Assembly: GCF_003388735.1 (NCBI RefSeq)
Contig: NZ_QUBQ01000004.1
Location: 186,001-250,000, forward strand
Source of the DNA: Paenibacillus paeoniae
GTDB lineage: Bacteria > Bacillota > Bacilli > Paenibacillales > Paenibacillaceae
Direction: 5' to 3'
Length of the DNA: 64,000 nt
Shown here: positions 8,186-16,924 of the stretch, piece after piece
Numbering within the stretch: the first letter of the stretch is position 1
How the letters are laid out: each line of letters opens with the position of its first letter
The notes under the pieces: generated by a model
Told to the model about the DNA's origin: nothing
Databases searched by the model: none
What the model saw: the letters and a program-made list of their open reading frames with translations, nothing else
Program-made: the position numbers and the translations under genes

Positions 8186-8716
8186 ATGGGCAAAGAGAAG
8201 GACGAGCTTGTAATCATGCTTCGCAAGGGACAGCAACACTATGTGTCCAAGACGCCATTGAAAGGCGTTGACCGTGTTGTCTTCGTTTACAACGGGCAAT
8301 TCACGAATGCGCCGAACACTACGCAGATCGCAAATGGTGCGGGCCGCAGCGGCACTGCAGGCAACAACGGAGCGATCAACTCGCCAGATGCATTCCAGCA
8401 GCAAAGCGTCGGCGCAGGCGGCATTGCGAAGAACAAAGGATTAAAGAAGGGAAGCAAGCATAAAAACAAGACAGCTTCCCGCAAGCATCATCAGGACAAA
8501 GAAGTGATCATTGTCATTAATGAGCAAGTGGTCGAGCTGTCCAGTGGACAGGAGCTCGCATCCGCCACCCAAGTTGCAGGAGGCGCAGGGGGCTTCAGCG
8601 CCGCAGGCACAAACTCCGCCATTGACAGTCCGCGCACGAAGCAGCAGCACGCCGTTGGCGGCGGAAGCGGCAGTCTTGGAGAGAACGAGCTGATAAGCAA
8701 ACGGAAGAAAAAGTAG
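8186..8716 (+). CDS. Gly/Asn-rich protein with internal duplication, function unknown
   Basis: A 176-residue hydrophilic protein without signal peptide or membrane segment. Two related units are visible. One (about 32-80) contains TQIANGAGRSGTAGNNGAIN and FQQQSVGAGG. The other (about 108-163) contains TQVAGGAGGFSAAGTNSAID and KQQHAVGGGSG. A Lys/His-rich stretch (GSKHKNKTASRKHHQ) joins them, and the protein ends in KRKKK. The start at 8186 was preferred to 8117 because AAAGGGATGAGG lies before it. Composition resembles some spore-surface and other low-complexity Bacillales proteins, but no family was recognised. It follows argS by about 110 bp without a terminator between them, so it may be partly cotranscribed. 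Confidence 0.65.
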   Translation: MGKEKDELVIMLRKGQQHYVSKTPLKGVDRVVFVYNGQFTNAPNTTQIANGAGRSGTAGNNGAINSPDAFQQQSVGAGGIAKNKGLKKGSKHKNKTASRKHHQDKEVIIVINEQVVELSSGQELASATQVAGGAGGFSAAGTNSAIDSPRTKQQHAVGGGSGSLGENELISKRKKK

Positions 8717-8798
8717 GTTGCAGCCTCTGCAGAGGGTGATTGAACGAGATTAGCCGAAGCGCAGCGAGCGCACTCACTATGCAAACCATAGGAACTGA

Positions 8799-8839
8799 AA
8801 GAAGCCTCTATTCCGCCATTACGCGGGTAGAGGCTTCTT
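8799..8839. terminator. Bidirectional intrinsic terminator
   Basis: AAGAAGCCTCTA (8799-8810) pairs with TAGAGGCTTCTT (8828-8839) between two convergent genes. It is a perfect 12-bp stem. Confidence 0.75.
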
Positions 8840-8846
8840 GGTCAGA

Positions 8847-10112
8847 TCAATGATGAGAGCTTCCGCCCTCGCCTTTGCTGTCATGTTCATCCGATGTTGG
8901 CTGCTCTTTGTCTGCCGTTCCACCGCCATGGACTCCATGGCCTGCCCCTGACTCCGAGACAATCTCCAGCATAGTGTCAATCTCACCTTGCGCCGCTTCG
9001 GACAGCTCGTCCATTGAACCTGTAAGCCAAGCGTGATTATAGGGACCCTCGACCGGTGAATCCCTATACTTCGGCTGAACAGACATGACGTATGACATGA
9101 CAGTATCCGGCATGCCCTTCTTGTCCGTCCAGAGAAGTGGAGCATGCTTGCCTAGATGGGAAAAGGGGGCCGCAGCGAGTGCTAGCTCCGGTGTTGCTTT
9201 TGATACAAAGGAGAAATTATGACCTGGTGCTGTAATGCCCCAGCCAAAACCCGTTGCCGGATCCTTGTATTTCGCGAACGCTATCGCATTCTCATACGGA
9301 TCGTCTCCGGAGATACGGACGACTCTCCCGTATTGCCCCAACAACTCCTCTACCTTGCTCGATACAACCGACTCCGGCCCTACAATATAGATGTTGGCTT
9401 GTCCGTCTCGCATCGATAAAGCTTCGGCAGTTTCTTTGGGAATTTCATCTTTCTTGACGTATAACAGCGGCTCCGGCATATGGGCAATCCAATTGACGAC
9501 CGGCATCGTATAATCGGCACTGTCCATCGACCCTACAATAACGGATTGCGGAAGCTCCTTCGTAACATCGGCATAATAAGCGTCAACCTCCTTGGCCAGA
9601 GCAGGAGCATTGACCCCTCCGACTCTGTCCGTCTTATAGCCTAACGCCTTAATCTGATTTTCAACCTTCGCATCCAGATTGCCGACTAGTATAACCTGGA
9701 TACTGTCGTTGCTGTCCACTCCCTTGGGGCGAAGCCGTTTCAACTCCCGCAGTGTCACTTCAGGAACTTCACCCTTGTCTGCGAATAAGACGGGACCGTC
9801 ATTCGGATGATGGATCAGGTTCGCGCTGACGAGAGCCGCCTGCCAGTCCGTAGGATCGGCAATAATGACACCTCCCGGCCTATTGGTATCGCTTGTGGCC
9901 ATCCATAACGTCTGCGATACGATTGCCGCTGCTTCCGCAGCCTTGGCCGAGTTAATGCGCGTCGTATTTTTGGAAGCGATCCACGGCATCGACAGATTGT
10001 CCGTTATCCCGCCGCTGCTGACATTCGCGACTGGCTTGTCCGAACCGAAGCATCCTGTAAGCATCACTAAAATCGCAGTGAATACAATCATCAATTTCAT
10101 CCTATTTTTCAT
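8847..10112 (-). CDS. Lipoprotein with cell-wall-binding repeats
   Basis: A 421-residue exported lipoprotein. The signal peptide ends in a lipobox MLTGC with lipidated Cys21. The body has repeated segments of the form IVGSMDSADYTMPVVNW, IYIVGPESVVSSKVEELL and RISGDDPYENAIAFAKY. These match the cell-wall-binding repeat 2 fold, which attaches proteins to wall polymers in Gram-positives. The C-terminal 25 residues are rich in Gly, His, Glu and Asp (ending SSHH) and could bind metal. The start has a GAGGAGG site. It lies 134 bp behind a histidine kinase gene in the same direction and may belong to that two-component unit as a target or sensor partner. Confidence 0.75.
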   Translation of the reverse strand: MKNRMKLMIVFTAILVMLTGCFGSDKPVANVSSGGITDNLSMPWIASKNTTRINSAKAAEAAAIVSQTLWMATSDTNRPGGVIIADPTDWQAALVSANLIHHPNDGPVLFADKGEVPEVTLRELKRLRPKGVDSNDSIQVILVGNLDAKVENQIKALGYKTDRVGGVNAPALAKEVDAYYADVTKELPQSVIVGSMDSADYTMPVVNWIAHMPEPLLYVKKDEIPKETAEALSMRDGQANIYIVGPESVVSSKVEELLGQYGRVVRISGDDPYENAIAFAKYKDPATGFGWGITAPGHNFSFVSKATPELALAAAPFSHLGKHAPLLWTDKKGMPDTVMSYVMSVQPKYRDSPVEGPYNHAWLTGSMDELSEAAQGEIDTMLEIVSESGAGHGVHGGGTADKEQPTSDEHDSKGEGGSSHH

Positions 10113-10246
10113 TTCGTAAAGCCTCCTCTATACAAAAAATCTTCAAATATCTCGTCTCTTTATCCTTTCCTTGTCTCATAGACTAGAGACCTCCGCCCGT
10201 TAGGATAAGTATAGAACGAGGTTTTGAAGATCTTGTGTAGAGGATT

Positions 10247-11329
10247 CTATAGCTGCTTCGGAAGCTTAATGTACATCGAAGTTCCTTCTCCGCTGCTATC
10301 CGCGTATACAGTGCCGCCGTGCGCCGTCACCAACTGCTTGACGATCGTAAGTCCGAGACCGCTGCCCCCGGTTTCGCGGCTACGAGACTTCTCCGCACGA
10401 TAGAAGCGCTCGAAAATATAGGGCAGCTCCTCTGGCGGGATGCCCTCTCCCGTATCCTTCACCAGCAAGCGGACTTGCGCTCCTTCATCGACTGCTTCTA
10501 TGCTGACGATACCCGCTTCTGGCGTATGCTTCAAAGCGTTGCTAAGCAGGTTGACCAGAATCTGCATCATCCGATTCGGGTCCATGACCAAGTGAAGCTC
10601 CGGGTCGGCCCGGCACATGAGCTTAACACCCTTTTCCCTGAATGCTGCATGCACAAGATCGACGGCCCGCCGAATCACCTCGTCTAGCGAAGCTATGGTG
10701 CGGTCCAATTGGAAACCGGGGGATTCTACATCAGTCAAATCCTCCAATTCCGCCACCAGTTGGGTTAGCCGCTCGATCTCTTCATAGCAAGCATGGATGC
10801 GATCAGGCGTAGGCGCCCAGATACCGTCCTCCATCGCTCTCATGTGACTCTTCAGCACTGCAAGCGGGGTACGCAGCTCATGGGCGATATCTTCCGTCAT
10901 CGTCTTCCGGAGCTGCTCCTGCTGACGAAGCTGATCGGCCAATGAATTCAAAGAAGCGCCGAGCTGCGCCAGCTCGTCCTCACCTTTCACATGCACTCTG
11001 GAATGCCACTGACCGCCCGACATCCGCTCGGCAATTCGCTTCATATGCACAAGTGGCTCTGATATACGCCGGGCGACATAAAAGCCCAGAATGACGGCAA
11101 GCGTAATGGAGCCGAGTCCTGTCCAGACAATCGTCTGAATGAGTGCTTGCTCCAAATGATAGCCCAGTTCCCCGGCATCGCCATCTATACCGGACGCCGC
11201 ATGCTGCTCCTGATACATCGTGAAGTGATAATGAGTTTCCAGCACAATGCTGATCGTCGCGATAACGACAACGCCTGCGGCGAGCGCAATCATAACGAGC
11301 GCCAGCCGAATATGAAGGCGCCGCATCAT
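10247..11329 (-). CDS. Sensor histidine kinase
   Basis: A 360-residue membrane kinase. Two membrane helices (about 10-30 and 65-85) flank a short external loop of about 35 residues. They are followed by a HAMP linker (86-138), the HisKA dimer with H150 in DIAHELRTP, and a catalytic domain with N-box NLLSNALKH, G1 DTGEGIP, F-box YIFERFYR and G2 GSGLGL. Such a small external loop often means the signal is sensed in or at the membrane. Its first codon overlaps the response regulator stop as ATGA, so the two are coupled. Two adjacent ATGs (11329, 11326) are possible starts. Confidence 0.92.
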   Translation of the reverse strand: MMRRLHIRLALVMIALAAGVVVIATISIVLETHYHFTMYQEQHAASGIDGDAGELGYHLEQALIQTIVWTGLGSITLAVILGFYVARRISEPLVHMKRIAERMSGGQWHSRVHVKGEDELAQLGASLNSLADQLRQQEQLRKTMTEDIAHELRTPLAVLKSHMRAMEDGIWAPTPDRIHACYEEIERLTQLVAELEDLTDVESPGFQLDRTIASLDEVIRRAVDLVHAAFREKGVKLMCRADPELHLVMDPNRMMQILVNLLSNALKHTPEAGIVSIEAVDEGAQVRLLVKDTGEGIPPEELPYIFERFYRAEKSRSRETGGSGLGLTIVKQLVTAHGGTVYADSSGEGTSMYIKLPKQL

Positions 11330-12018
11330 ACCTCTCCCCCCGCGAATCGGTAGCCTGAACCGTATACCGTAACAATATAAATCGGCGACTTGGGATCGGG
11401 CTCGATCTTGGAACGAATGTTTTTGATATGCTGATCAATGGTCCGGATATCTCCTTCAAATTCATACCCCAGCACTTTCTCTACCAGCTCCTCCCGCGTG
11501 AAACGCCGCTGCGGATGCTTCGCCAGCACCAGTAACAGCTTGTATTCATTTGGGGTTAAACTTACCGCTTCACCGCCACAATAGACGTCCTGCTTAAGCG
11601 AATCAATGACGAGATGACCCCCATGAAATACGATGCGATCAGCAAGCAGTTGAACATCGTCCGTACGACGCAATATGGCACGCACGCGAGCTACAACCTC
11701 TCGCGGATCAAATGGCTTCGTCACATAATCATCGGCGCCCAGCGATAAGCCTCTAATTCGATTGCTCTCCGAAGCCTTGGCTGTCAACATCAGGATGGGG
11801 ATGGAGTGTGTTCGGCGAATTTCCTCGCACACCTGCTCTCCGTCCATATCCGGCAACATGAGATCCAATATAATGAGATCAGGCGGCTGCTCTTCGATAA
11901 TCTGCAAGGCGTCCCGTGCGGTTCCCGCTTCCAGACAACGGAATCCTCCCTGCACCAAATAAGAAACGATGACATCGCGTATTTTAACTTCATCATCCAC
12001 TACTGCGATTGTTTTCAT
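11326..12018 (-). CDS. OmpR/PhoB-family response regulator
   Basis: A 230-residue regulator: a receiver domain with acidic pocket DDE (8-10), phospho-acceptor D52 in ILDLMLPDMDG and the conserved lysine in YVTKPF, then a winged-helix DNA-binding domain (LTPNEYKLLLVLAKHP, DQHIKNIRSKI, VYGSGYRF). ATG 12018 was chosen over 12024 because GGAGG is spaced six bases from it. It is the first gene of a leftward unit with the kinase and probably the wall-binding lipoprotein, which suggests an envelope-related role. Confidence 0.93.
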   Translation of the reverse strand: MKTIAVVDDEVKIRDVIVSYLVQGGFRCLEAGTARDALQIIEEQPPDLIILDLMLPDMDGEQVCEEIRRTHSIPILMLTAKASESNRIRGLSLGADDYVTKPFDPREVVARVRAILRRTDDVQLLADRIVFHGGHLVIDSLKQDVYCGGEAVSLTPNEYKLLLVLAKHPQRRFTREELVEKVLGYEFEGDIRTIDQHIKNIRSKIEPDPKSPIYIVTVYGSGYRFAGGEV

Positions 12019-12182
12019 ATCCATCCTCCATTAAGCATAGAGATACATCCATTCTACCTTGGACTTATGTAGAATCTATATAGATGAATGCAAAACACGG
12101 CAAGAATCTCGGCAGATAGGGCGGGTCGTGTAATTCGGCTGACTTTATGCCACAATAAGTAACAATCCACTCGTTAATTAAC

Positions 12183-12220
12183 TTACTATAATTGATTTAC
12201 ATTCATTTTTATAGTAAAAT
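12183..12220 (+). promoter_or_regulatory. Promoter overlapped by a palindromic operator
   Basis: TTGATT (12192-12197) and TAAAAT (12215-12220) with a 17-bp spacer form a sigma-A promoter. A perfect inverted repeat, TTACTATAA (12183-12191) and TTATAGTAA (12209-12217), brackets the spacer and covers both promoter elements. A repressor bound here would block RNA polymerase. The cognate regulator is not next door; DUF24/HxlR regulators recognise similar TACTAT-type repeats, which is only a suggestion. Confidence 0.65.
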
Positions 12221-12248
12221 ATAAAAAACAAAGGAGGCGTCGATTAGG

Positions 12249-13286
12249 ATGGAAATTGGAATCAGTACATTTATGGAAGCGTCGCCGCACCCGGTCACCG
12301 GCAAAGCGATCAGCCATGCGGAACGGCTGCGTAATGGAATTGAAGAGATTGTCCTGGCCGATCAAGTCGGCCTTGACGTATATGCCGTAGGCGAGCATCA
12401 CCGCGCAGACTATGCGGCAAGCGCTCCCGCTGTATTGCTTGCAGCAGCGGCTTCCCGGACGAAGAATATTCGACTCTCCAGTGCTGTGACCGTGCTGTCG
12501 TCGGATGATCCTGTACGTGTCTACCAAGCGTTCTCCACACTGGATGGCATCTCCAACGGACGAGCAGAAATTATGGCCGGCCGTGGGTCCTTTATTGAAT
12601 CATTCCCATTATTCGGTCACAGCCTCGACGATTATGATGAATTATTTACTGAAAAGCTTGAGCTGCTGCTTGCCATACGCGAATCGGAGAAGGTTACATG
12701 GCGCGGAGGCCATCGCCCAGCTATCGACAATCGCGGTGTCTATCCGCGCTCCGTTCAGGAGCCTCTTCCGGTCTGGATCGGGACAGGCGGCAACCCGGAG
12801 TCGGCTGTGCGTGCAGGTATGATGGGCTTGCCTGTCGTATTCGCGATTATCGGCGGCATGCCGGAACGGTTCGCACCACTTGTGAATCTGTATAAGCAAT
12901 CCGCAATCCGAGCAGGTCACGATCCGAGGAAGCTGCAGATCGCCACACATTCGCATGGTTTTATCGCGGATACGACTGAGGAAGCGGCGAATACCTTCTT
13001 CCCTTACACCCAAGCCCAGATGAACACGATTGGTCGGGAGAGAGGGTGGCCGCATTATGACCGCGAGGCATTCGACGCCGCTCGAGGCTTAAGAGGCTCT
13101 CTCTACGTCGGCGATCCGGAGTATGTAGCGGAGAAAATCGTATTGCTTCACAAGAACTTAGGACTTACGCGCTTCTTCCACCATGTGGACTTCGGCTCCA
13201 TGCCGCATCGCGATATTCTACGGTCGATCGAGCTGCTCGGCACGAAAGTCGCACCGATCGTACGCAAGGAACTTGCTCGTTCGTAA
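12249..13286 (+). CDS. LLM-class flavin-dependent oxidoreductase
   Basis: A 345-residue luciferase-like TIM-barrel protein. Typical family features are the start MEIGISTF, the segment YAVGEHHRADYAASAPAVLL with its conserved EHH, GRAEIMAGRGSFIESF, and PVWIGTGGNPES. These enzymes use reduced FMN or F420. In Bacillales they are usually FMN-dependent monooxygenases or reductases of unknown substrate. The AAAGGAGG site precedes the ATG. It is a single-gene unit under the operator-covered promoter at 12183-12220 and ends before a strong terminator at 13450. Confidence 0.85.
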   Translation: MEIGISTFMEASPHPVTGKAISHAERLRNGIEEIVLADQVGLDVYAVGEHHRADYAASAPAVLLAAAASRTKNIRLSSAVTVLSSDDPVRVYQAFSTLDGISNGRAEIMAGRGSFIESFPLFGHSLDDYDELFTEKLELLLAIRESEKVTWRGGHRPAIDNRGVYPRSVQEPLPVWIGTGGNPESAVRAGMMGLPVVFAIIGGMPERFAPLVNLYKQSAIRAGHDPRKLQIATHSHGFIADTTEEAANTFFPYTQAQMNTIGRERGWPHYDREAFDAARGLRGSLYVGDPEYVAEKIVLLHKNLGLTRFFHHVDFGSMPHRDILRSIELLGTKVAPIVRKELARS

Positions 13287-13642
13287 GGCACATGGAAGCA
13301 TGTCCGAATGTCCCTCCCGGGGGCATTAATGGGAGGATGAGCAATGTCTCAGCTATCCGTCCCTTCATGGTCACGATAAGGAATGCCGTGCTAAACAGGT
13401 CTGCCGATGTGACGAGATATCTCACTTCATACATGAATTGGCAAATAAAAATGGCGGTACAGGAAGTCTATTCCTGTACCGCCATTCCTTTATACTGGGC
13501 GATGCCGCCTGCTTGTGCAAATGGTGTGCGAACGAGCGCCGTTTCTCGAGTTCCCACCCTGTTGGCGCAATTCGTTGTGTGTAGCAACGCTATTTGCGAA
13601 TTCTCGCCATCTAAGGCGATTACTTCCGATGACAGCTCAGCT
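13287..13642. other. Convergent intergenic region with terminator
   Basis: The gap between the LLM gene and yitT holds the terminator at 13450-13486 and no supported coding frame. Frames crossing it on either strand lack ribosome sites and overlap the neighbours. Confidence 0.5.
13450..13486. terminator. Bidirectional intrinsic terminator
   Basis: AATGGCGGTACAGGAA (13450-13465) and TTCCTGTACCGCCATT (13471-13486) form a perfect 16-bp stem with a 5-base loop. T-richer flanks lie on both sides. Confidence 0.85.
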
Positions 13643-14479
13643 CTATTTCGATATATCGACGAATCCCTCGCCGAATACGTTGCGTACATCATGGATCGTA
13701 ATGAACGCATTTTTGTCGATCGACTTCACGATTTTTTTCAGCATACTAACCTCGGGCTTCGTAATAACGATATACAAAATATCCTTAGGCGTATTGGTGT
13801 AGTTGCCTTTCCCGTAAAATACCGTCACACCGCGATCCATCACCATATTGACTCTCTCCGCGATCAGCTTCTGCTCATTGGAGACAATCATAACCGCCTT
13901 CTGTGAGTTCAAGCCTTCAATAATAAAGTCCATCACCTTCGTGCCGACATACAGCATCACAATCGTGAACAGCATGCCTTGAATGCCGATGATGAAATAC
14001 GACGCAAACACGACAATCAGATCGAAGAACAGGAGCGCATAGCTAATATTCCAGTCCAAATACTTATTCATGATTCTCGCCAGTATCGTCGTACCCGCCG
14101 TTGTGCCGCCTACTCTTATAATGATGCCGATGCCGATCCCGGTGAGGACACCGCCGAATATCGTATTGATCATCAGATCATGGGTCGAAATCGACCAGCT
14201 CTCCGTCAGATGCAGGAACAGCGAGTTGAACAATACGGCAATAATGGTATAGACCGTTGTCGTCTTATCCAGAAATCTATAGCCCACAATCAGCAAGAAA
14301 GAGTTAATAATCAAGTTTACCAAACCAGGTGACCACTGGAACTGGTAATAAGCAATGATCGTAAGACCCGTTACGCCGCCCTCGCCCAGATCATTCGGTA
14401 TGACAAACACATTGATAGCAACCGCAAAAATAAAAGCGCCCGCCATAATCATCAAAATGTCTATTATTCGTTTTTTCAT
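13643..14479 (-). CDS. YitT-family membrane protein (DUF2179)
   Basis: A 278-residue protein. Five or six membrane helices fill residues 8-190, with the family motifs FVIPNDLGEGGVTGLTI and IGIGIIIRVGGTTAGTTILA. A soluble C-terminal DUF2179 domain follows (about 195-278, MVMDRGVTVFYGKGNYTNTPKDILYIVI). Members are common in Firmicutes, several per genome, and their function is unknown. The ribosome site is modest (GTAAGGG). It appears to be a single-gene unit. Confidence 0.88.
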   Translation of the reverse strand: MKKRIIDILMIMAGAFIFAVAINVFVIPNDLGEGGVTGLTIIAYYQFQWSPGLVNLIINSFLLIVGYRFLDKTTTVYTIIAVLFNSLFLHLTESWSISTHDLMINTIFGGVLTGIGIGIIIRVGGTTAGTTILARIMNKYLDWNISYALLFFDLIVVFASYFIIGIQGMLFTIVMLYVGTKVMDFIIEGLNSQKAVMIVSNEQKLIAERVNMVMDRGVTVFYGKGNYTNTPKDILYIVITKPEVSMLKKIVKSIDKNAFITIHDVRNVFGEGFVDISK

Positions 14480-14652
14480 CCCTTACACATGTCCTTTCCC
14501 CATATCCAAATTCATCATAAAAAAGCGAATACCGCAATGGCATTCGCTTGAAAGTTGTGTCGTTCATGCGTGTGCTTGTTAGGCCATCCCGATTATAGCA
14601 AATCAGCAAATGTTCGGCAATTGAGCGGACTAAAGCGATGCATAACACAAAA

Positions 14653-14684
14653 CGACCGTTCCTCGAAAAATCGAGAAGCGGTCG
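14653..14684 (-). terminator. Terminator of the greA unit
   Basis: On the minus strand CGACCGCTTCTCGA and TCGAGGAACGGTCG form a long hairpin with a TTTT loop, followed by TTTTGTG. It lies 80 bp past the greA stop. A second hairpin (AAGCGAAT/ATTCGCTT, about 14523-14550) lies further left. Confidence 0.75.
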
Positions 14685-14763
14685 CAGCTTAGAGAAGCAT
14701 TTCTATTCCTGATAACTGATCCGTGTTATGACCCGATTGACCAGTTGCCTTGTACGCAATGAC

Positions 14764-15243
14764 TTATACGGCTCTGATCTCCAGCAGCTCATACTTGATG
14801 ATGCCTATCGGCGCGTCTACGTTGATCGTATCGCCGACTTTTCTGCCCATCAGCTCTTTACCGAGCGGGCTTTCGTAAGAGATCTTATTGTCCGTCACAT
14901 CAGCTTCCGCAGGACCGACCACGCGATACTCGATTTTTTCGTTATATTCGATGTCATTCAAAATGACGATAGAACCGATACTCACCTGATTCGAGCTTAT
15001 GCTGCTTGCATCCACGACACGCGCAATTTTGAGCATTCTCTCCAACTGCAGAATTCTCGTCTCCATAAACGCCTGGTCATCCTTGGCGGAATGATACTCG
15101 CTATTCTCCTTCAAATCGCCATAGCTAATCGCATTCTTCAGACGCGCCGCCAGTTCCTTGCGCTTGACCGTCTTCAGCTCCAGCAATTCCTCTTCAATTT
15201 TCGCCAATCCTTCTGGCGTCAATAGCAACTCTTCTTTGGCCAC
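14764..15243 (-). CDS. greA: Transcription elongation factor GreA
   Basis: A 159-residue GreA. It has an N-terminal coiled coil with the acidic tip YGDLKENSEYHSAKDDQAF that enters the polymerase channel and triggers cleavage of backtracked RNA. The C-terminal FKBP-like domain contains SYESPLGKELMGRKVGD. The frame opens at ATG 15270, but GTG 15243 was chosen: AAAGGGGA is correctly spaced and the resulting length matches the 158-residue norm. Confidence 0.95.
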   Translation of the reverse strand: MAKEELLLTPEGLAKIEEELLELKTVKRKELAARLKNAISYGDLKENSEYHSAKDDQAFMETRILQLERMLKIARVVDASSISSNQVSIGSIVILNDIEYNEKIEYRVVGPAEADVTDNKISYESPLGKELMGRKVGDTINVDAPIGIIKYELLEIRAV

Positions 15244-15302
15244 AACAGATACTCCCCTTTCACAATCCATTATTATTGTACCCTATTCAGCACTTCGATT
15301 GC

Positions 15303-15644
15303 CTATATTTTCTTCACAAATTCCGATTTCAGCTGCATCGCTCCAAAACCGTCAATCTTACAGTCAATATCATGATCGCCTTCAATTAATCGGATATTCT
15401 TCACTTTGGTGCCGATTTTAATGACGGACGAACTTCCTTTCACCTTCAAATCTTTAATGACCGATACCGTATCCCCGTCATTCAATACATTTCCGTTCGA
15501 GTCTTTAATGATACGACTCTCGTCGTCATTCTCCTCTTGCGCTGTCAGCGACCACTCATGCGAGCACTCCGGACAGATGATCAAATGGCCGTCCTCGTAG
15601 GTGTATTCGGACTTACATTTAGGACAATTAGGCAAATTAGACAT
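15303..15644 (-). CDS. PhnA/YjdM-like zinc-ribbon protein
   Basis: A 113-residue protein with a rubredoxin-like zinc ribbon at the N-terminus (CPKC at about 8-11, CPEC at about 26-29) and the PhnA domain [20 protein letters not shown]. The family is widespread and, despite the old name, is not shown to be a phosphonate enzyme. The long upstream frame to 15767 was rejected; [10 protein letters not shown] at 15644 has a GGAG site and matches the family length. It reads into greA with a short gap and may be cotranscribed. Confidence 0.88.
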   Translation of the reverse strand: MSNLPNCPKCKSEYTYEDGHLIICPECSHEWSLTAQEENDDESRIIKDSNGNVLNDGDTVSVIKDLKVKGSSSVIKIGTKVKNIRLIEGDHDIDCKIDGFGAMQLKSEFVKKI

Positions 15645-15808
15645 GTTATCGTTCTCCATTGTTTTTATACTAGTATATAGGAACAAGTGCTGGAGATACA
15701 GACAAGCCAAAGCAATTAGGGCCGTTTCCAACAAAAATGCGGTCAGCTTCATATCAAAGGACCTCATAAACGAGGCCTACAAATTGATCAGGCCATAGCA
15801 AAGGCAAA

Positions 15809-15842
15809 GAGGGCCCTGCACGCACCAACGTGCAAGGCCCTC
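15809..15842 (-). terminator. Intrinsic terminator of the sigma/anti-sigma unit
   Basis: GAGGGCCTTGCACG and CGTGCAGGGCCCTC (minus strand) form a 14-bp stem with one mismatch and a TTGGTG loop, followed by TTTGCCTTT. It lies 30 bp past the stop of the anti-sigma-like gene. Confidence 0.75.
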
Positions 15843-15871
15843 CCATGTCTGCCCATAATCCTTCTTTTTCG

Positions 15872-16924
15872 CTAAGGCTGAACTTCGACAAGACTCTGTG
15901 TTGCAGCCTCATAGCGGTACGTCAGTACCGAGCTGCCCTGACTGTCGCCGCTACTTGCATCGCGTATGGTGAACCAACCCTTATCCCGATCATAGCTCAC
16001 GATATCTCTATGATCTGCACCAAGACTATCGCGAATGCTGGCCCATAACAGTTCTCCGTTCTCTTCCTTGAAGACATAAATTTGATTCTGCTTATAAGTG
16101 GTCACAATCGCCTCTTCGCGTCCGTCATTATCCAGATCGTACTCATAGGACGCCGCATCGAACATCGCATACGTAGTAATGCTTCCATCAAGCTCATGTA
16201 TGTAGAAAGCACAGGATTCTCCATCCGTTCTGCAGGTTTGCACATCGATTTTAATGACTTCTTTGCCAAAGAGGCGTGTCATCAAAATCTCATCATCGTA
16301 TAAATGGCCCAATCCATAATGGAGGAGCGTATTCGGCTTTGAGAGACCATCGATCACAAAACCGATATAATCATACTTCTCATCAGTGCCGTGCTGGGTC
16401 GCTGTATCATTCATTTTGGTAAATCGAATTACCGAGCCTATACCTTCGACATGTCTTTGATCTAGAATTTCAACCTCATCCAACGGCAATTCCACCGCAG
16501 TGTAAAGCTTCCATAACGGAGAATGCTTATTGGATAAGCCAGGTAGAATATCCTCATCACTCTCCCATATCACCTCATCCTTCTGCAAGGTCTTCGCCTC
16601 CAAATACCGGAACGTAACAGGCAAGCCTATTGCATCCCTCTCTAAAACCTGACTGGAGTCGTTCGGCTGCGTTGGCTCGACTACGCCCGCCTGTTGGCTC
16701 GCATGTTCCCCCCACGGGGTACCATTCGTACTGTAGAAGAGTACAGCTCCTACAATGACACACAATGCGGCCATACCAATAAACCGCACATGCTTATGAA
16801 ATTGCATTGCAGGTGTCTGATCAATTTCCTTCAGTACCGAACGCTTCATCTCTTCATTAAACTCCGCTTTGCCGAATAACCCCCGCTTTACAGCGTCCTG
16901 CCAATCCGATCGGGATTCGCTCAT
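15872..16924 (-). CDS. Putative membrane anti-sigma factor
   Basis: A 350-residue protein. The cytoplasmic N-terminus (about 1-50) is followed by one membrane helix (about 52-70) and a large external domain with a calcium-like repeat DLDNDGREEAIVTTY (FG-GAP type). It lies directly behind an ECF sigma gene, with ATG 16924 overlapping its stop as ATGA, so it is most likely the sigma's membrane-tethered inhibitor. The usual zinc motif HxxxCxxC is absent. The earlier in-frame GTG 16942 was rejected because AAGGAGAT is spaced for 16924. No family name was recognised for the external part. Confidence 0.65.
   Translation of the reverse strand: MSESRSDWQDAVKRGLFGKAEFNEEMKRSVLKEIDQTPAMQFHKHVRFIGMAALCVIVGAVLFYSTNGTPWGEHASQQAGVVEPTQPNDSSQVLERDAIGLPVTFRYLEAKTLQKDEVIWESDEDILPGLSNKHSPLWKLYTAVELPLDEVEILDQRHVEGIGSVIRFTKMNDTATQHGTDEKYDYIGFVIDGLSKPNTLLHYGLGHLYDDEILMTRLFGKEVIKIDVQTCRTDGESCAFYIHELDGSITTYAMFDAASYEYDLDNDGREEAIVTTYKQNQIYVFKEENGELLWASIRDSLGADHRDIVSYDRDKGWFTIRDASSGDSQGSSVLTYRYEAATQSLVEVQP

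Noticed and set aside
13292..13906. 204-codon rightward frame between the LLM gene and yitT
   Set aside because: It crosses a strong terminator and runs antisense into yitT, with no protein features.
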